DNA of 64,000 nucleotides from Acinetobacter equi (GCF_001307195.1 NZ_CP012808.1:2666001-2730000), one strand, 5' to 3'. Positions 26,984 through 37,680 are shown, counted from the stretch's first letter. Program-made: numbers and translations. Notes: generated by a model from the sequence alone, not told the origin.

Positions 26984-28441
26984 ATGGGATTTAAATTAAT
27001 ACCAACTTTAATCTCTGTCACCATTGCACTTATTATTTGGTTTGTCATTCCAGTTCCTGAAGGTGTAACACCCAATGCATGGTTACTTCTCGCTATGTTC
27101 GTTGGTGTTATTTCAGCGATTATTGGTAAAGCAATGCCTATTGGTGCTATATCTATTATTGCAATTGCACTTGTCGCAATTACTCGCGTAACAGCGGACA
27201 CACCAAGTGCCGCAATTAAAGATGCTTTAAGCGGTTTTGCCAATCCACTTATTTGGTTGATTGGTATCTCTATTATGATTTCGAAAGGTCTGCAAAAAAC
27301 AGGCTTAGGTTCTCGTTTAGGATATTACTTTATTGCTGTTTGGGGCAAAAAGACCATTGGTATTGGATACAGTTTAGCACTTTCTGAACTTATTCTTGCA
27401 CCAGTAACACCAAGTAATACTGCACGTGGTGGTGGTATTATTCATCCAATTGTACGTTCTATTGCTGCAAGTTTCGATTCAGATCCTGAAAAAGGGACAC
27501 AGGGTAAAATTGGTAAATATCTTTCTTTAGTCAATTACCATTCCAACCCTATTACTTCAGTCATGTTTATTACTGCGACTGCACCCAACCCCTTAATTGT
27601 AGATTTGATTGCCAAAGCAACAAATAGTGAAATTCACTTAACTTGGACAACATGGGCTTTAGCGATGGTGTTACCTGGTATTGTTGCTTTAGCATTGATG
27701 CCTATTATTTTATATTTCATGTATCCACCTGAAATTAAGCAAACACCGAATGCTTCAGATTTCGCGAAAGAACGCTTAAAAGAAATGGGACCAATTTCTG
27801 GGCATGAAATTATTATGCTATGCGTTTTTGGTTTGTTATTGCTGTTATGGGCGGGTATTCCAGCCATGCTGTTAGGTAATATGTGGACTTTAGATCCAAC
27901 GACCACTGCATTTTTAGGTCTATCGTTACTGCTATTAACGGGTGTCTTAACATGGGATGATGTCTTAACACAAAAAAGTGCTTGGGATACAGTAACATGG
28001 TTCGCTGCTCTAGTCATGATGGCAACATTCTTAAATAAACTGGGTTTAATTGCTTGGTTCTCTGGCGTACTTCAAACAGGTATCGGACATTTAGGTTTAA
28101 GTTGGATTCCTGCTAGTTTATTACTATTACTTGCATATATGTATGCACATTATATGTTTGCAAGTACAACTGCACATATTACTGCAATGTTCTCTGCGTT
28201 CTATATTGCAGGTATTGCTGTTGGTGCACCGCCAATGTACTTTGCATTAATGATGGCTGCTGCTTCAAGTATCATGATGACACTAACACATTATGCAACA
28301 GGTACTTCTCCTATTGTCTTTGGTTCAGGTTATACCACCTTAGGAGAATGGTGGAAGGCAGGCTTTGTTATGAGTATTGTTAATATTCTAATCTTTATTT
28401 TCTTAGGTGGAATTTGGTGGAAATTCCTAGGTTTCTGGTAA
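26984..28441 (+). CDS. DASS-family (SLC13/CitT-like) anion transporter
   Basis: An inner-membrane carrier of 485 residues with about 12-14 hydrophobic segments, of the divalent anion:sodium symporter family. The subgroup resembles bacterial CitT/TtdT or 2-oxoglutarate/malate translocators, which exchange di- or tricarboxylates. The two substrate/cation loops are seen as LAPVTPSNTARGGGI (with the SNT triplet) and ATGTSPIVFGSGYTT. GGAG precedes the ATG. It stands alone with a terminator. Substrate (citrate, succinate, tartrate or another) cannot be decided. Confidence 0.88.
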   Translation: MGFKLIPTLISVTIALIIWFVIPVPEGVTPNAWLLLAMFVGVISAIIGKAMPIGAISIIAIALVAITRVTADTPSAAIKDALSGFANPLIWLIGISIMISKGLQKTGLGSRLGYYFIAVWGKKTIGIGYSLALSELILAPVTPSNTARGGGIIHPIVRSIAASFDSDPEKGTQGKIGKYLSLVNYHSNPITSVMFITATAPNPLIVDLIAKATNSEIHLTWTTWALAMVLPGIVALALMPIILYFMYPPEIKQTPNASDFAKERLKEMGPISGHEIIMLCVFGLLLLLWAGIPAMLLGNMWTLDPTTTAFLGLSLLLLTGVLTWDDVLTQKSAWDTVTWFAALVMMATFLNKLGLIAWFSGVLQTGIGHLGLSWIPASLLLLLAYMYAHYMFASTTAHITAMFSAFYIAGIAVGAPPMYFALMMAAASSIMMTLTHYATGTSPIVFGSGYTTLGEWWKAGFVMSIVNILIFIFLGGIWWKFLGFW

Positions 28442-28468
28442 AACCTAATTTCTTCTTATTATTTATTT

Positions 28469-28494
28469 TAAAGGAGCTTTTGCTCCTTTAATTT
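28469..28494 (+). terminator. Terminator after the DASS transporter
   Basis: Stem TAAAGGAGC / GCTCCTTTA followed by a T-rich run. Confidence 0.8.
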
Positions 28495-28561
28495 TTACTT
28501 TTATTCGTTTTAAATATAGTAAAACACTTTTTATTTAGCACAATTTCTTAAATATATGTTT

Positions 28562-28640
28562 TAATATGCTTAGTATGAGATGAGCCTTATATGAGTATTA
28601 CGTGAGTAATACGACTAGCCCCTAACCATGGGGCTTTTTA
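28562..28640 (+). ncRNA. Candidate small RNA: two hairpins ending in a terminator
   Basis: No gene precedes it, yet at 28617-28639 there is a strong terminator (AGCCCC / GGGGCT plus T4). Immediately before is another perfect hairpin, GTATTAC / GTAATAC (28595-28612). A TAATAT box lies at 28562-28567, without a convincing -35. The arrangement suggests a transcript of roughly 65-70 bases. It could also be the tail of a lost gene, since the next 600 bases are IS debris. Confidence 0.35.
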
Positions 28641-28786
28641 TTGACTAAAATCAACAACTTAGAATTAATTGGCTTAATTTTGGCATAATACTAAAACTCG
28701 AAAGCCCCTAATTTTTGTTTTAACTTGGGATTTAGTGTATATATTATTGAATCTGTATCCCTGAGTTTTTGGTAGAATTTTTAACA

Positions 28787-29165
28787 GATGACGTCACAAC
28801 TCGTTTGCAATGCACTGAGCATGGCAATTCGTAATCATAAACCTTCTCAATTCACTTGCGAAGCAGTGCTTCTCAGGTAGTCAATATTGCAGTTATGAAT
28901 ATCTTAAAATATTGAAAAATATAAATTTCAGGATTCAGAGAGCTTCTAGGGAATATTAAAAAATGAATTGGTTCATCATCACAATTATAAAACAAGGAAA
29001 GAAGCTAAAACAGATATTACAAAATACATAAAGCTATTTTATAATCAGCAGAGCATTCAGAAAGGATTGGATTTTAAGACACCAAATCAAATGGTAGAAG
29101 ACTTTTACAAGATGGCTGCCTAGAATCTCCCAAGTGAGAGTCTCCTGTTATTCCAGCACACATCA
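28787..29165 (+). mobile_element. Degenerate right-end remnant of the same IS3-family element (copy C)
   Basis: The stretch matches the 3' half of orfB and the right end of copies A and B: it begins GATGACGTCACAACTCG, includes GAATTGGTTCATCATC and CAGCAGAGCATTCAGAAAGG, and ends in TCCAGCACACATCA. It carries many substitutions and internal deletions (the region coding HSDRGSQY to FDNAP is largely missing). The 5' half and left end are absent. It is an old, inactive relic. Confidence 0.88.
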
Positions 29166-29250
29166 AAAAAGAATCTTATATGCCACGAACATCTTTGATG
29201 TAGTTGTAGCAATAACCTAGAACCCTCCATGTGAAAATTTTATGTTAATA

Positions 29251-29365
29251 TGTAATGGTCAAGTCAAATCAGACACAAGCATAGAGAGTTTTATACTTTT
29301 TGTTCAAAATTATTTGGTGATAAATATCCAAATGAAAAATTCTGAACCCAACTAATTACCCTAAA
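29251..29365 (-). mobile_element. Probable end of a second, different IS3-family element
   Basis: On the minus strand a short frame reads FGYLSPNNFEQKV then stop (29291). This resembles the C-terminus of many IS3-type transposases (LGYLSP..FE). Between the stop and 29256 lies TGTCTGATTTGACTTGACCA, plausibly the terminal repeat. The rest of the element is missing. The assignment is from pattern memory over a few residues. Confidence 0.4.
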
Positions 29366-29540
29366 TCGGGCTTGAACCAAATCACAAAAATATTTAAGTC
29401 TAGTTTAATTTAAAAAAAACGAATTAATGCTTCTTAAATTTCTTATTTCTTAGTAATTACTTTAATGCTTATATCTTCCTCAGCATCAAATAATACTTGA
29501 TGACAACAGATTCCTCCCTACTAATGCAGGAGTAGCTCGC

Positions 29541-30332
29541 ATGTTGGAAGAAGAGCAAAGAATATTTGAACAAGATGGTGTTGTTGTTTTACGTGGCTTC
29601 TTTAAAGAATGGATTAATTTGCTTGAAGCTGGAGTAAATACAAATGAGCAAAATCCAGGACAATGGTTTCGTGATTATACTCCAGGACAAACTCAAGGAC
29701 GATTCTGGGCAGATTATTGCAATTGGCAACGTATTGATGCCTTTAATCACTTTGTTAAAGAAAGTCCTGCAGCAGAAATAGTTAAAACTTTAATGCAGTC
29801 CCAAAGTGTACGAATGTTTCATGAACATGTTTTAGTCAAAGGTACTGGTTCATCAAAGGTCACACCTTGGCATCATGATGCACCTTACTATCCAGTAGAT
29901 GCAAAACAAACCTTAAGCCTATGGATTCCACTTGATCCTATAGCTAGAGAATCAGCTATTGAATTTATCGCTGGATCACATAAATGGGGCAAACATTTTA
30001 AAGCACAGGGCTTTAATGGTGAATACTATGACCACGGTGAGATATCCGAAGAAATGCTACCTGATATTGACAATAATCGAGAAAATTACAATATTTTAGG
30101 ATGGGAACTGCAACCTGGTGATGCGATTGCTTTTAACTATCTTACGATACATGGTGCACCTGGTAATGCATCGACCAAACACTCAAGACGAGCCGTTTCT
30201 TTTCGTTGGTTAGGGGATGATGCTATATATGTAAATCGTGGTGGTAAAACTTCCCCACAATATCCTCAGTATATTGGTAAGCTGACTACAGGTGATGCAT
30301 TGCCTGAAGATGAGTTTCCTTTTGTAGCTTAA
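29541..30332 (+). CDS. PhyH-family Fe(II)/2-oxoglutarate dioxygenase 1
   Basis: A 263-residue phytanoyl-CoA dioxygenase-like oxygenase. The iron triad is His111, Asp113 (WHHDAP) and His204 (TIHGAP); Arg216 or Arg217 would hold 2-oxoglutarate. EFIAGSHKWG is the typical strand before the second half. Such enzymes hydroxylate, or demethylate through hydroxylation, small molecules including amino acids and betaines. AGGAG eight bases before the ATG fixes the start. It is the left border of the catabolic island, just after IS debris, with its own terminator and convergent to formaldehyde dehydrogenase. Confidence 0.88.
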   Translation: MLEEEQRIFEQDGVVVLRGFFKEWINLLEAGVNTNEQNPGQWFRDYTPGQTQGRFWADYCNWQRIDAFNHFVKESPAAEIVKTLMQSQSVRMFHEHVLVKGTGSSKVTPWHHDAPYYPVDAKQTLSLWIPLDPIARESAIEFIAGSHKWGKHFKAQGFNGEYYDHGEISEEMLPDIDNNRENYNILGWELQPGDAIAFNYLTIHGAPGNASTKHSRRAVSFRWLGDDAIYVNRGGKTSPQYPQYIGKLTTGDALPEDEFPFVA

Positions 30333-30366
30333 ATTTTCTTTCTACAACTGTTGTATTTCGACTTTT

Positions 30367-30400
30367 ACCAATGTTTGCCCATTCAAACATTGGTTTTTTT
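30367..30400 (+). terminator. Terminator after PhyH 1
   Basis: Perfect 11-base stem ACCAATGTTTG / CAAACATTGGT with a T run. Confidence 0.88.
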
Positions 30401-30440
30401 ATAACTCTAAGGTTCTAATTTTTTATAATTTCATGAGGAT

Positions 30441-30467
30441 AAAAAAGCTCCAAAACTTGGAGCCTTC
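30441..30467 (-). terminator. Terminator after formaldehyde dehydrogenase
   Basis: On the minus strand, AGGCTCCA / TGGAGCTT with a five-base loop and T run lies 14 bases past the stop. Confidence 0.75.
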
Positions 30468-30479
30468 ATATATCTAAAT

Positions 30480-31607
<1,128 letters not shown>

Positions 31608-31885
31608 TCATCTTATATTGATTGTGTCGTTTATTATAGAAATTAAACGAACAATAAAATTTTCATTAAAAAATTTCTCTTCGTATTTATATGAAGTTCA
31701 GATATTTGAAGCAATTCGGTTTTTTTGATTCATTTGTTCTGCTTATATGATTTTCACTATTCAACAGACCTACTTATATTAAATCAATCGAAACAGTTTT
31801 GATTTTTTTGTGAAGTTTAGGGCTTTCAAAAAGCAAAAAATAAACAGCAAACTTTCACAGTGGGCTTTGAAAAAGGATAAAGAAA

Positions 31886-33160
31886 ATGAAGTTAGATAAT
31901 CTGATCGTAGATACTGTGGTTGTCGGTGCAGGTCAAGCCGGCGTGGCAATGAGTGAACATTTGACTTCTTTAGGTATTTCACATGTTGTACTAGAAAAAA
32001 ACCGTATTGCTGAAGCTTGGCGTACACGCCGTTGGGATTCATTAGTTGCCAATGGTCCGTGTTGGCACGATCGTTTTCCTAATATGGAGTTTGATGCAGA
32101 TCCAGATGCATTTATTCACCACAATCAAGTTGCTGACTATTTCGAAAATTATGCAAAAAAACTTAATTTACCTATTCATAACGGTGTCACGGTTTACAAA
32201 GTCTATAAATCTATCAATCGTTTAGGCTATACCATTGAAAGCTCTGAAGGAACTATTTATGCAGAGCATATTGTTTCTGCAACAGGTGCATTTCAAAAAG
32301 CAGTGATTCCATCTATCGCACTACAAAATCCTTCTTTTTATCAAATCCACTCAGATGATTATAAAAATCCTCAACAATTACCCGAAGGTGCAGTGTTAGT
32401 GATTGGTGCCGGTTCTTCTGGAGTACAAATAGCAGATGAACTAAACCGTGCAGGTAAAAAAGTCTATTTATCCGTTGGGCGTCATGAGCGTCCACCTCGT
32501 ACCTATCGTAATCGTGACAATGTATGGTGGTTAGGTGTTCTTGGTGGTTGGGACTTTATGCGTACCGACACTGGTCCATTAAAAGGTTTCGCTGTGAGTG
32601 GTGCACATGGTGGTATTAATGTTGATTTCCGTGTATTAGCAAAACAAGGGATTACACTGCTCGGGAGTACTGAGTCATTTGATGGGCAAAAAATTAAGTT
32701 TAAAGATAACTTGAAAAACAACCTTGATGAAGGTGATACAGCACTCATGGCATTTTACGATGAAGCAGATGCTTATATTACGAATAATGGCTTAGATTTA
32801 CCTCCTGAGCCTCAAGCACGCAACTTATTGCCAAATCCCGAATGTGTGACTAATCCTATTCTAGATCTTAATATGCAAACTAATAATATTACTTCTGTAA
32901 TTTGGGCATCTGGCTTTGGTTATGACTTTAGTTGGTTACAGGTAGATGCCTTCGACGAATTTAATAAACCAATTCATAAGCAAGGTATTTCCCCACAACG
33001 TGGTGTGTATTTTCTCGGATTACCTTACTTAACAGGTAGAGGATCAAGCTTTATTTGGGGCGTTTGGCACGATGCAAAACATATTGCTGAACATATTGAT
33101 ATTCAACGTAAATATAAAGAATATCAAACCGATAAAATTTTACTAAAACATTCAGCTTAA
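31886..33160 (+). CDS. Flavin-containing monooxygenase-like oxidoreductase
   Basis: A 424-residue FAD/NADPH-dependent oxygenase of the CzcO/FMO kind. The FAD loop GAGQAG is at 14-19, with the NADPH loop GAGSSG at 174-179. Between them lies the YQIHSDDY segment (152-159) typical of FMO and related N-hydroxylating or Baeyer-Villiger enzymes. GRGSSFIWGVWHDAKHIAEHI closes the FAD domain. AAGGA precedes the start. It is divergent from frmA. Two near-identical 14-base direct repeats (GGGCTTTCAAAAAG and GGGCTTTGAAAAAG, 31820 and 31862) sit in its leader. Substrate unknown; N- or S-oxidation is plausible. Confidence 0.88.
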   Translation: MKLDNLIVDTVVVGAGQAGVAMSEHLTSLGISHVVLEKNRIAEAWRTRRWDSLVANGPCWHDRFPNMEFDADPDAFIHHNQVADYFENYAKKLNLPIHNGVTVYKVYKSINRLGYTIESSEGTIYAEHIVSATGAFQKAVIPSIALQNPSFYQIHSDDYKNPQQLPEGAVLVIGAGSSGVQIADELNRAGKKVYLSVGRHERPPRTYRNRDNVWWLGVLGGWDFMRTDTGPLKGFAVSGAHGGINVDFRVLAKQGITLLGSTESFDGQKIKFKDNLKNNLDEGDTALMAFYDEADAYITNNGLDLPPEPQARNLLPNPECVTNPILDLNMQTNNITSVIWASGFGYDFSWLQVDAFDEFNKPIHKQGISPQRGVYFLGLPYLTGRGSSFIWGVWHDAKHIAEHIDIQRKYKEYQTDKILLKHSA

Positions 33161-33177
33161 AGGTCTATCAATTTCAG

Positions 33178-33217
33178 TGCACATATACACCTTCATTGGT
33201 TGATATGTGCATTTTTG
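33178..33217 (+). terminator. Hairpin terminator after the flavin monooxygenase
   Basis: Perfect arms TGCACATAT / ATATGTGCA with a 16-base loop and T5. It lies before the TauD-like gene, which may be read through or have its own promoter. Confidence 0.6.
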
Positions 33218-33258
33218 TTTCTATTTACTAAATTCAGATTAATATTTTGGGGATACTT

Positions 33259-34251
33259 ATGAACACTATTTTAAAGTCTAAAATTACAGATAAATGTGCA
33301 TGGATCGGTAGTGAAATTGCGGATCAGACCGATTGGATTTATCAGCTTTCACCACATATGTTGGCAACATTAAATCAAGCACTTAAAGTACTTGAGGCTA
33401 AAGAATTAAATGCACCTGAATTTACCAAATATGATGTATATATCGAAGATCCTATTTTTTTAGCCGAAATTGAAAAGATCTCAAATGAACTTGAAAATGG
33501 TTATGGATTTATTGTGATTCGTGGTTTAGATACCAATATATACACTGAGGCACAATTGGCGAATCTGTATTATTTATTCGGTTTACATATGGGTGATGCC
33601 GTAACACAAAATGCTCGAGGTGATTTACTTGGTTATGTAGAAAATGTTGGTGATAAATCCCAAAAAATGACCCGTGTTTATGAGACCAATGATTACTTGC
33701 CTTATCACTCAGACTTAAGTGATGTGGTCGGCTTACTTTCTATTCGTAAAGCTAAAGAAGGTGGGCTTAGTAGTATTGTCAGTTCATCAACAGTATATAA
33801 CCGAATTTTGGAGCAATATCCTGAATATTTAGGTTATTTCTACCATACTGCTTGGTATGATCATTTAGGTGAAATAGATCCATCTTTATCACCAATTTTT
33901 AGTTATTTTGATGGTAAATTAGCCTGTCGATATCTACGTCACTATATAGAACTTGGACATGATCGTCGTCGTATTCCATTGTCTCAAGTACAAATTGAGG
34001 CTCTAAATATATTTGATGAAATCAGTCATGATCCAAATTTACGTTTGGATATGATGCTTGAACCAGGTGATATGCAATTTTGTAATAACTATTGTGTGAT
34101 GCATTCGCGTTCATCTTTTGAAGATGATGATGATCTAAGAAATCGCCGTAAATTATTGCGTTTATGGTTAAAGATGCCAAATGCACGTAAATTGGCCCAA
34201 GACTTCCCAGGTCGTAATGGAATTCCAAAAGGATTAGGTCAAGTAGCTTAA
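33259..34251 (+). CDS. TauD/TfdA-like Fe(II)/2-oxoglutarate dioxygenase
   Basis: A 330-residue oxygenase. The iron ligands are His150 and Asp152 (PYHSDLSD) and His282 (CVMHSRSSFED), followed by an arginine-rich segment (RNRRKLLRLWLK) that supplies the 2-oxoglutarate arginine, as in TauD/CAS-like enzymes. GGGGA before ATG 33259 decides the start over a TTG four codons upstream. This family hydroxylates taurine, carnitine, amino acids and related compounds. It follows the flavin monooxygenase on the same strand, suggesting consecutive oxidations of one substrate. Confidence 0.88.
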   Translation: MNTILKSKITDKCAWIGSEIADQTDWIYQLSPHMLATLNQALKVLEAKELNAPEFTKYDVYIEDPIFLAEIEKISNELENGYGFIVIRGLDTNIYTEAQLANLYYLFGLHMGDAVTQNARGDLLGYVENVGDKSQKMTRVYETNDYLPYHSDLSDVVGLLSIRKAKEGGLSSIVSSSTVYNRILEQYPEYLGYFYHTAWYDHLGEIDPSLSPIFSYFDGKLACRYLRHYIELGHDRRRIPLSQVQIEALNIFDEISHDPNLRLDMMLEPGDMQFCNNYCVMHSRSSFEDDDDLRNRRKLLRLWLKMPNARKLAQDFPGRNGIPKGLGQVA

Positions 34252-34263
34252 AATTTCAAAAAA

Positions 34264-34297
34264 TACAAAAAAGAGGTCTTATGGCTTCTTTTTTTTA
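34264..34297 (+). terminator. Terminator after the TauD-like gene
   Basis: Stem AAAGAGGTC / GGCTTCTTT with two G-T pairs and a long T run. Confidence 0.7.
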
Positions 34298-34614
34298 TCA
34301 ACGCTTAATTAGATTTTATTGTCGTGTTAAAAACAGTTATAACTTTTAAGTAAAATTATTAAAAGAGTCGTCATATTGAACAATATAAATAATCTTAAAA
34401 ACCTAAATTACTAGCCAAATTTTTCCAAATATTCATCATCATTCAGATTTGTTAAAATACACTATTCTAGATATATTGGATGTGGATAATGTTCTTTATA
34501 TTCAATCGGCACCGTTTAATATGAAATATCTCATACGAACTCAAAAAACTATTTAATTTATCTACGCTTTTATTTCATCCTTTTAGAAAACCAAGGCTTT
34601 TCAACAAATGTGTC
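34298..34614. other. Intergenic stretch with a possible coding fragment
   Basis: No complete gene. On the plus strand 34407-34556 is open for 49 codons and ends LDVDNVLYIQSAPFN then MKYLIRTQKTI. It has no start codon at its head, so it may be the tail of a decayed gene or a chance frame. I do not recognise it. Confidence 0.4.
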
Positions 34615-34643
34615 AAAAAACCGTATTTTTAATACGGTTTTTT
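34615..34643. terminator. Bidirectional terminator between TauD-like and porin genes
   Basis: Perfect stem AAAAAACCGTATT / AATACGGTTTTTT, 19 bases past the porin stop on the minus strand. Confidence 0.85.
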
Positions 34644-34661
34644 ATTAAAATGACTTAAATA

Positions 34662-35834
34662 TTAAAACAGATAAGATACTTGCAAATTCAACATATTTTC
34701 ATTTTTATCGGCACTTCCTAGAGCATATGAATCACCTGGACCACCAATTAAGAAATCATTCTTACCCACAATATAATCTGCAACAAACAACAAATTATTA
34801 TAGTACGCAGAAATCCCTAAAATATGGCGGCTTGAATCTTTAAAACCAGATTCTGACTTTGCATACTTACTATACATAAAATGTGGTTGAATTTTCTTAA
34901 ATTTACCAACATTTTTAAATGAATATGCCAAATCCATAGTATAGAAAACACCTTTATTTGCGACCATAAAGTTATCATCAAATGAACCCATTAATGATGC
35001 ATTAGGTGTAACAGGATCGGCATTATCAACATCATTTTTACCAATTGTTGCTATTAATTCAAAATTTTTATAATTCAAATGACCAAACATAGCCCACGCA
35101 TGGCGCTTACCTGTTGTACTAAAGGTTTTATTATCAATATCAGACATCCAATAAGAAGCACCAACATTACTCGAAATATCTTCAGCTAAATAATCAATAT
35201 CCTGTTTTACTCTTACAATAAACATATTGGTTTCATCAAGATGAGTAATTGAGCCATCTTCTGGCTTAACAAAGTTAGTAGAATAGCGACTTGCATCTTC
35301 AGAATATGGACCTGCATAACTTCCCCCATCGCCTGGATAAAAGCCCACTTCAACTTGAGTACCTGTATCAAATTTTCCTTGGTATTTAATCCCAAGGTTA
35401 TGAATATCCTCTAAACCAATTTGAGTCATAACACCACCATAGTAGTTACTTTCCCAGAACCGACCTGGACCAAATGGTACGACTTGTAAACCAGCCTGAA
35501 TATGATGTTGCTGATTAAAATTATAGCCAATATAAGCATCTACAAGCGTTGAAAAATCACACAGTTTATCGAACTGATAACAACGATATTCAATATGACC
35601 ATAAAGCTGAGGCGATTTATAATCTAGATTGATACGTGCAGCATCAAACGTTAATTTATGGTCATTTTCAGTCCAGCTTTTGTCTTGGTACTTTGCACGT
35701 AAAAAACCCGATACACTTAACTCACCTGGCATTGAGGTAGCATCACCAATACTTAACTTCCCCGCAAAAACTGGCGTACTTAACGTTGCCATTACAATCA
35801 CCACATTAATGCGATCAAAAACACTCAATTTCAT
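34662..35834 (-). CDS. Outer-membrane porin (OprO/OprP-like)
   Basis: A 390-residue beta-barrel channel. Residues 1-24 are a signal peptide ending VFAGK. The mature protein is a run of alternating amphipathic strands (GHIEYRCYQFD, NLGIKYQGKFDTGTQVEVGFYPG, NVGASYWMSDID, LLFVADYIVG) and ends in phenylalanine (LQVSYLF), the signature for Bam recognition. PFGPGRFWESNYYGG and FDAARINLDYKS recall the phosphate-selective porin O/P family, but specificity varies there. It is 53 bases downstream of the first binding-protein gene on the same strand, so it is likely the outer-membrane entry for the same nutrient. Confidence 0.85.
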   Translation of the reverse strand: MKLSVFDRINVVIVMATLSTPVFAGKLSIGDATSMPGELSVSGFLRAKYQDKSWTENDHKLTFDAARINLDYKSPQLYGHIEYRCYQFDKLCDFSTLVDAYIGYNFNQQHHIQAGLQVVPFGPGRFWESNYYGGVMTQIGLEDIHNLGIKYQGKFDTGTQVEVGFYPGDGGSYAGPYSEDASRYSTNFVKPEDGSITHLDETNMFIVRVKQDIDYLAEDISSNVGASYWMSDIDNKTFSTTGKRHAWAMFGHLNYKNFELIATIGKNDVDNADPVTPNASLMGSFDDNFMVANKGVFYTMDLAYSFKNVGKFKKIQPHFMYSKYAKSESGFKDSSRHILGISAYYNNLLFVADYIVGKNDFLIGGPGDSYALGSADKNENMLNLQVSYLF

Positions 35835-35887
35835 TTATTTCATCTCTTATTTTCATATTTACTAAAAATATATTGATCTAAGCACAA

Positions 35888-36733
35888 TTATTTCGGCATA
35901 TATTTTTCAATATCTTCATCGGTTGGCGCTTGCAAGTTGTACTTCGCAATCAGCTGATCGTATTCACCTGACTTTTTAATGGCATCTAAACCATTTTTAA
36001 CTTTGTTAAATAGCTCTTGATTACCTTTTGGAATCGCAATACCACCTAAAATTGGAAAAAATGGTTCTGTTGAACTAATGACTAAACGCCCTTTTAATTT
36101 TTCTGCAGTACTTTTGGCTACGCTGGCATCGTCATAATGTGCATCTACAGCTTTCGCTAATAATGCTTGTACAGCCTCAGGTGAGGTAACAAATTCTCGT
36201 ACAGTGATTGGTGGTTTACCTTTAGCAACACAACTATCTTGCGACATTTTACGTAGCTGTTCTGGAAACATTGAACCATTTTGAGATGCGATAGTTTTTC
36301 CACAGAGGTCATTGCGGGTTTTAGGTTGATAATCTGAATCAGCTAAAACAATCAACGCCTCCGTAGTCATGTAATACGGCACCATATCAACTTTTTCTAA
36401 CCGTTCTTTTGTGATGTACAACGCAGACATAAGCAAATCGAATTTTTTTGCTTCTAAACCTGTAATCAAATTCGAGAATCGACTATCTACAAACATTGCT
36501 TGATCATTTGAATGTTCAAATATTTTATTCGCTATATCAATATCAAAGCCTACTGGTTGACCATTTTCCATTGACTCAAATGGAGGAAAAGTCATATCGC
36601 TGCCAATTTTGTAGACTTTAGCTACTGTTTCAGCATTAGCATCTTGTTGTGGTGTTTTTTCACTACATGCTGATAAACCACAAGCTAAACTTACAGCGAC
36701 AATGAGTGGCTTAACTTTAAAAAATAAATGCAT
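35888..36733 (-). CDS. Polar-amino-acid-type ABC substrate-binding lipoprotein 1
   Basis: A 281-residue SBP of the bacterial extracellular family 3 (HisJ/GlnH type). The signal ends in lipobox LSAC, so the protein is membrane-anchored. Visible features are KIGSDMTFPPFES near the N-terminus, PVGFDIDIANKIFE, ALYITKERLEKVDMVPYY and a C-terminal GIAIPKGNQELFNKVK. It is closely similar to the second SBP at 38579, with the same YITKERLE..DMIPYY core, pointing to gene duplication. Cotranscribed with the porin. Confidence 0.92.
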   Translation of the reverse strand: MHLFFKVKPLIVAVSLACGLSACSEKTPQQDANAETVAKVYKIGSDMTFPPFESMENGQPVGFDIDIANKIFEHSNDQAMFVDSRFSNLITGLEAKKFDLLMSALYITKERLEKVDMVPYYMTTEALIVLADSDYQPKTRNDLCGKTIASQNGSMFPEQLRKMSQDSCVAKGKPPITVREFVTSPEAVQALLAKAVDAHYDDASVAKSTAEKLKGRLVISSTEPFFPILGGIAIPKGNQELFNKVKNGLDAIKKSGEYDQLIAKYNLQAPTDEDIEKYMPK

Positions 36734-36896
36734 TTACTTACCCCAAACCTTCACTCTGAATGACATTTAAAAATGTTATACGTGAGTTTTTACCTGAAAG
36801 TAATTTTGAAATTCTGTGTTAGAAGTGTAGAAAATGCGATGCAACATCAACGAAAAAAAATATTACACTTTCCTTATTTTTCAATGGGATAAATAT

Positions 36897-37622
36897 ATGA
36901 AAAGTGAACTAGAAATACGCATTGATTTAGCAACTTCGCTTCGCTTAAGTGCAAAATTAGGTATGACTGAAGCTGTAGCCAATCACTTTAGTGCAGCTGT
37001 TTCAGAAGATGGAAAATCATTCTTATTAAATCCCAAATGGGTGCATTTTTCCAAAGTCAAAGCAAGTGATTTGATCTTAGTTCATGCTAATGATCCAGAC
37101 AGTTTTGAAAAGGGAAAAATTGATTCGACTGCATGGGCAATTCATGGGCAAATCCATCAACTTAGACCAGATATCAAAGTAATCATGCATTTACACCCCA
37201 TATATGCAACAACACTCTCTTGTTTAAAAAATCAAACCTTAATTCCGATTGAGCAAAATAGCGCACGATATTTTAATCGAGTGTCTTATGACACAAATTA
37301 TAGTGGTATGGCAGATCAATTAGCCGAAGGTCAACGCCTAGCTGGCTTACTCAAGCACCATTCACGTTTACTGATGGGAAATCATGGCGTACTGATCGGT
37401 TCGCATGACATTGGTTTAGCTTTCGATGATATGTACACATTTGAGCGCGCTTGCCAAATTCTAATTCATGCCTATTCTACTGGGCAAACTCTAAATATTT
37501 TAGAAGATCATATCGCTGAAAAAACTGCACAAGATTGGGAAAAAATTGAAGACTTCAGTAAGGCACATTTTGAAGAAATGAAATCGATTCTAATTGCAGA
37601 AGCCCCAAGTGTAATAGATTAA
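36897..37622 (+). CDS. Class II aldolase / adducin-domain protein
   Basis: A 241-residue metal-dependent aldolase-fold protein (FucA/AraD type). The zinc site is in VIMHLHPIYATTLS (two histidines) and the later GNHGVLIG. NHFSAAVSEDGKSFLLNP is the phosphate/substrate-loop region. GGGAT precedes ATG 36897; an earlier ATG at 36834 adds a basic tail that does not fit. In catabolic clusters such proteins cleave hydroxy-acid or sugar-acid intermediates. It is divergent from SBP 1 in the middle of the island; the reaction is unknown. Confidence 0.9.
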   Translation: MKSELEIRIDLATSLRLSAKLGMTEAVANHFSAAVSEDGKSFLLNPKWVHFSKVKASDLILVHANDPDSFEKGKIDSTAWAIHGQIHQLRPDIKVIMHLHPIYATTLSCLKNQTLIPIEQNSARYFNRVSYDTNYSGMADQLAEGQRLAGLLKHHSRLLMGNHGVLIGSHDIGLAFDDMYTFERACQILIHAYSTGQTLNILEDHIAEKTAQDWEKIEDFSKAHFEEMKSILIAEAPSVID

Positions 37623-37640
37623 ATATTCCTTCTAAAACGT

Positions 37641-37672
37641 AAAAAGAGCTTCAAAAGAAGCTCTTTTTTTTG
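37641..37672. terminator. Bidirectional terminator between aldolase and PhyH 2
   Basis: Stem AAAAAGAGCTTC / GAAGCTCTTTTT with an AAAA loop and T run. Confidence 0.88.
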
Positions 37673-37680
37673 CCTTCAAC

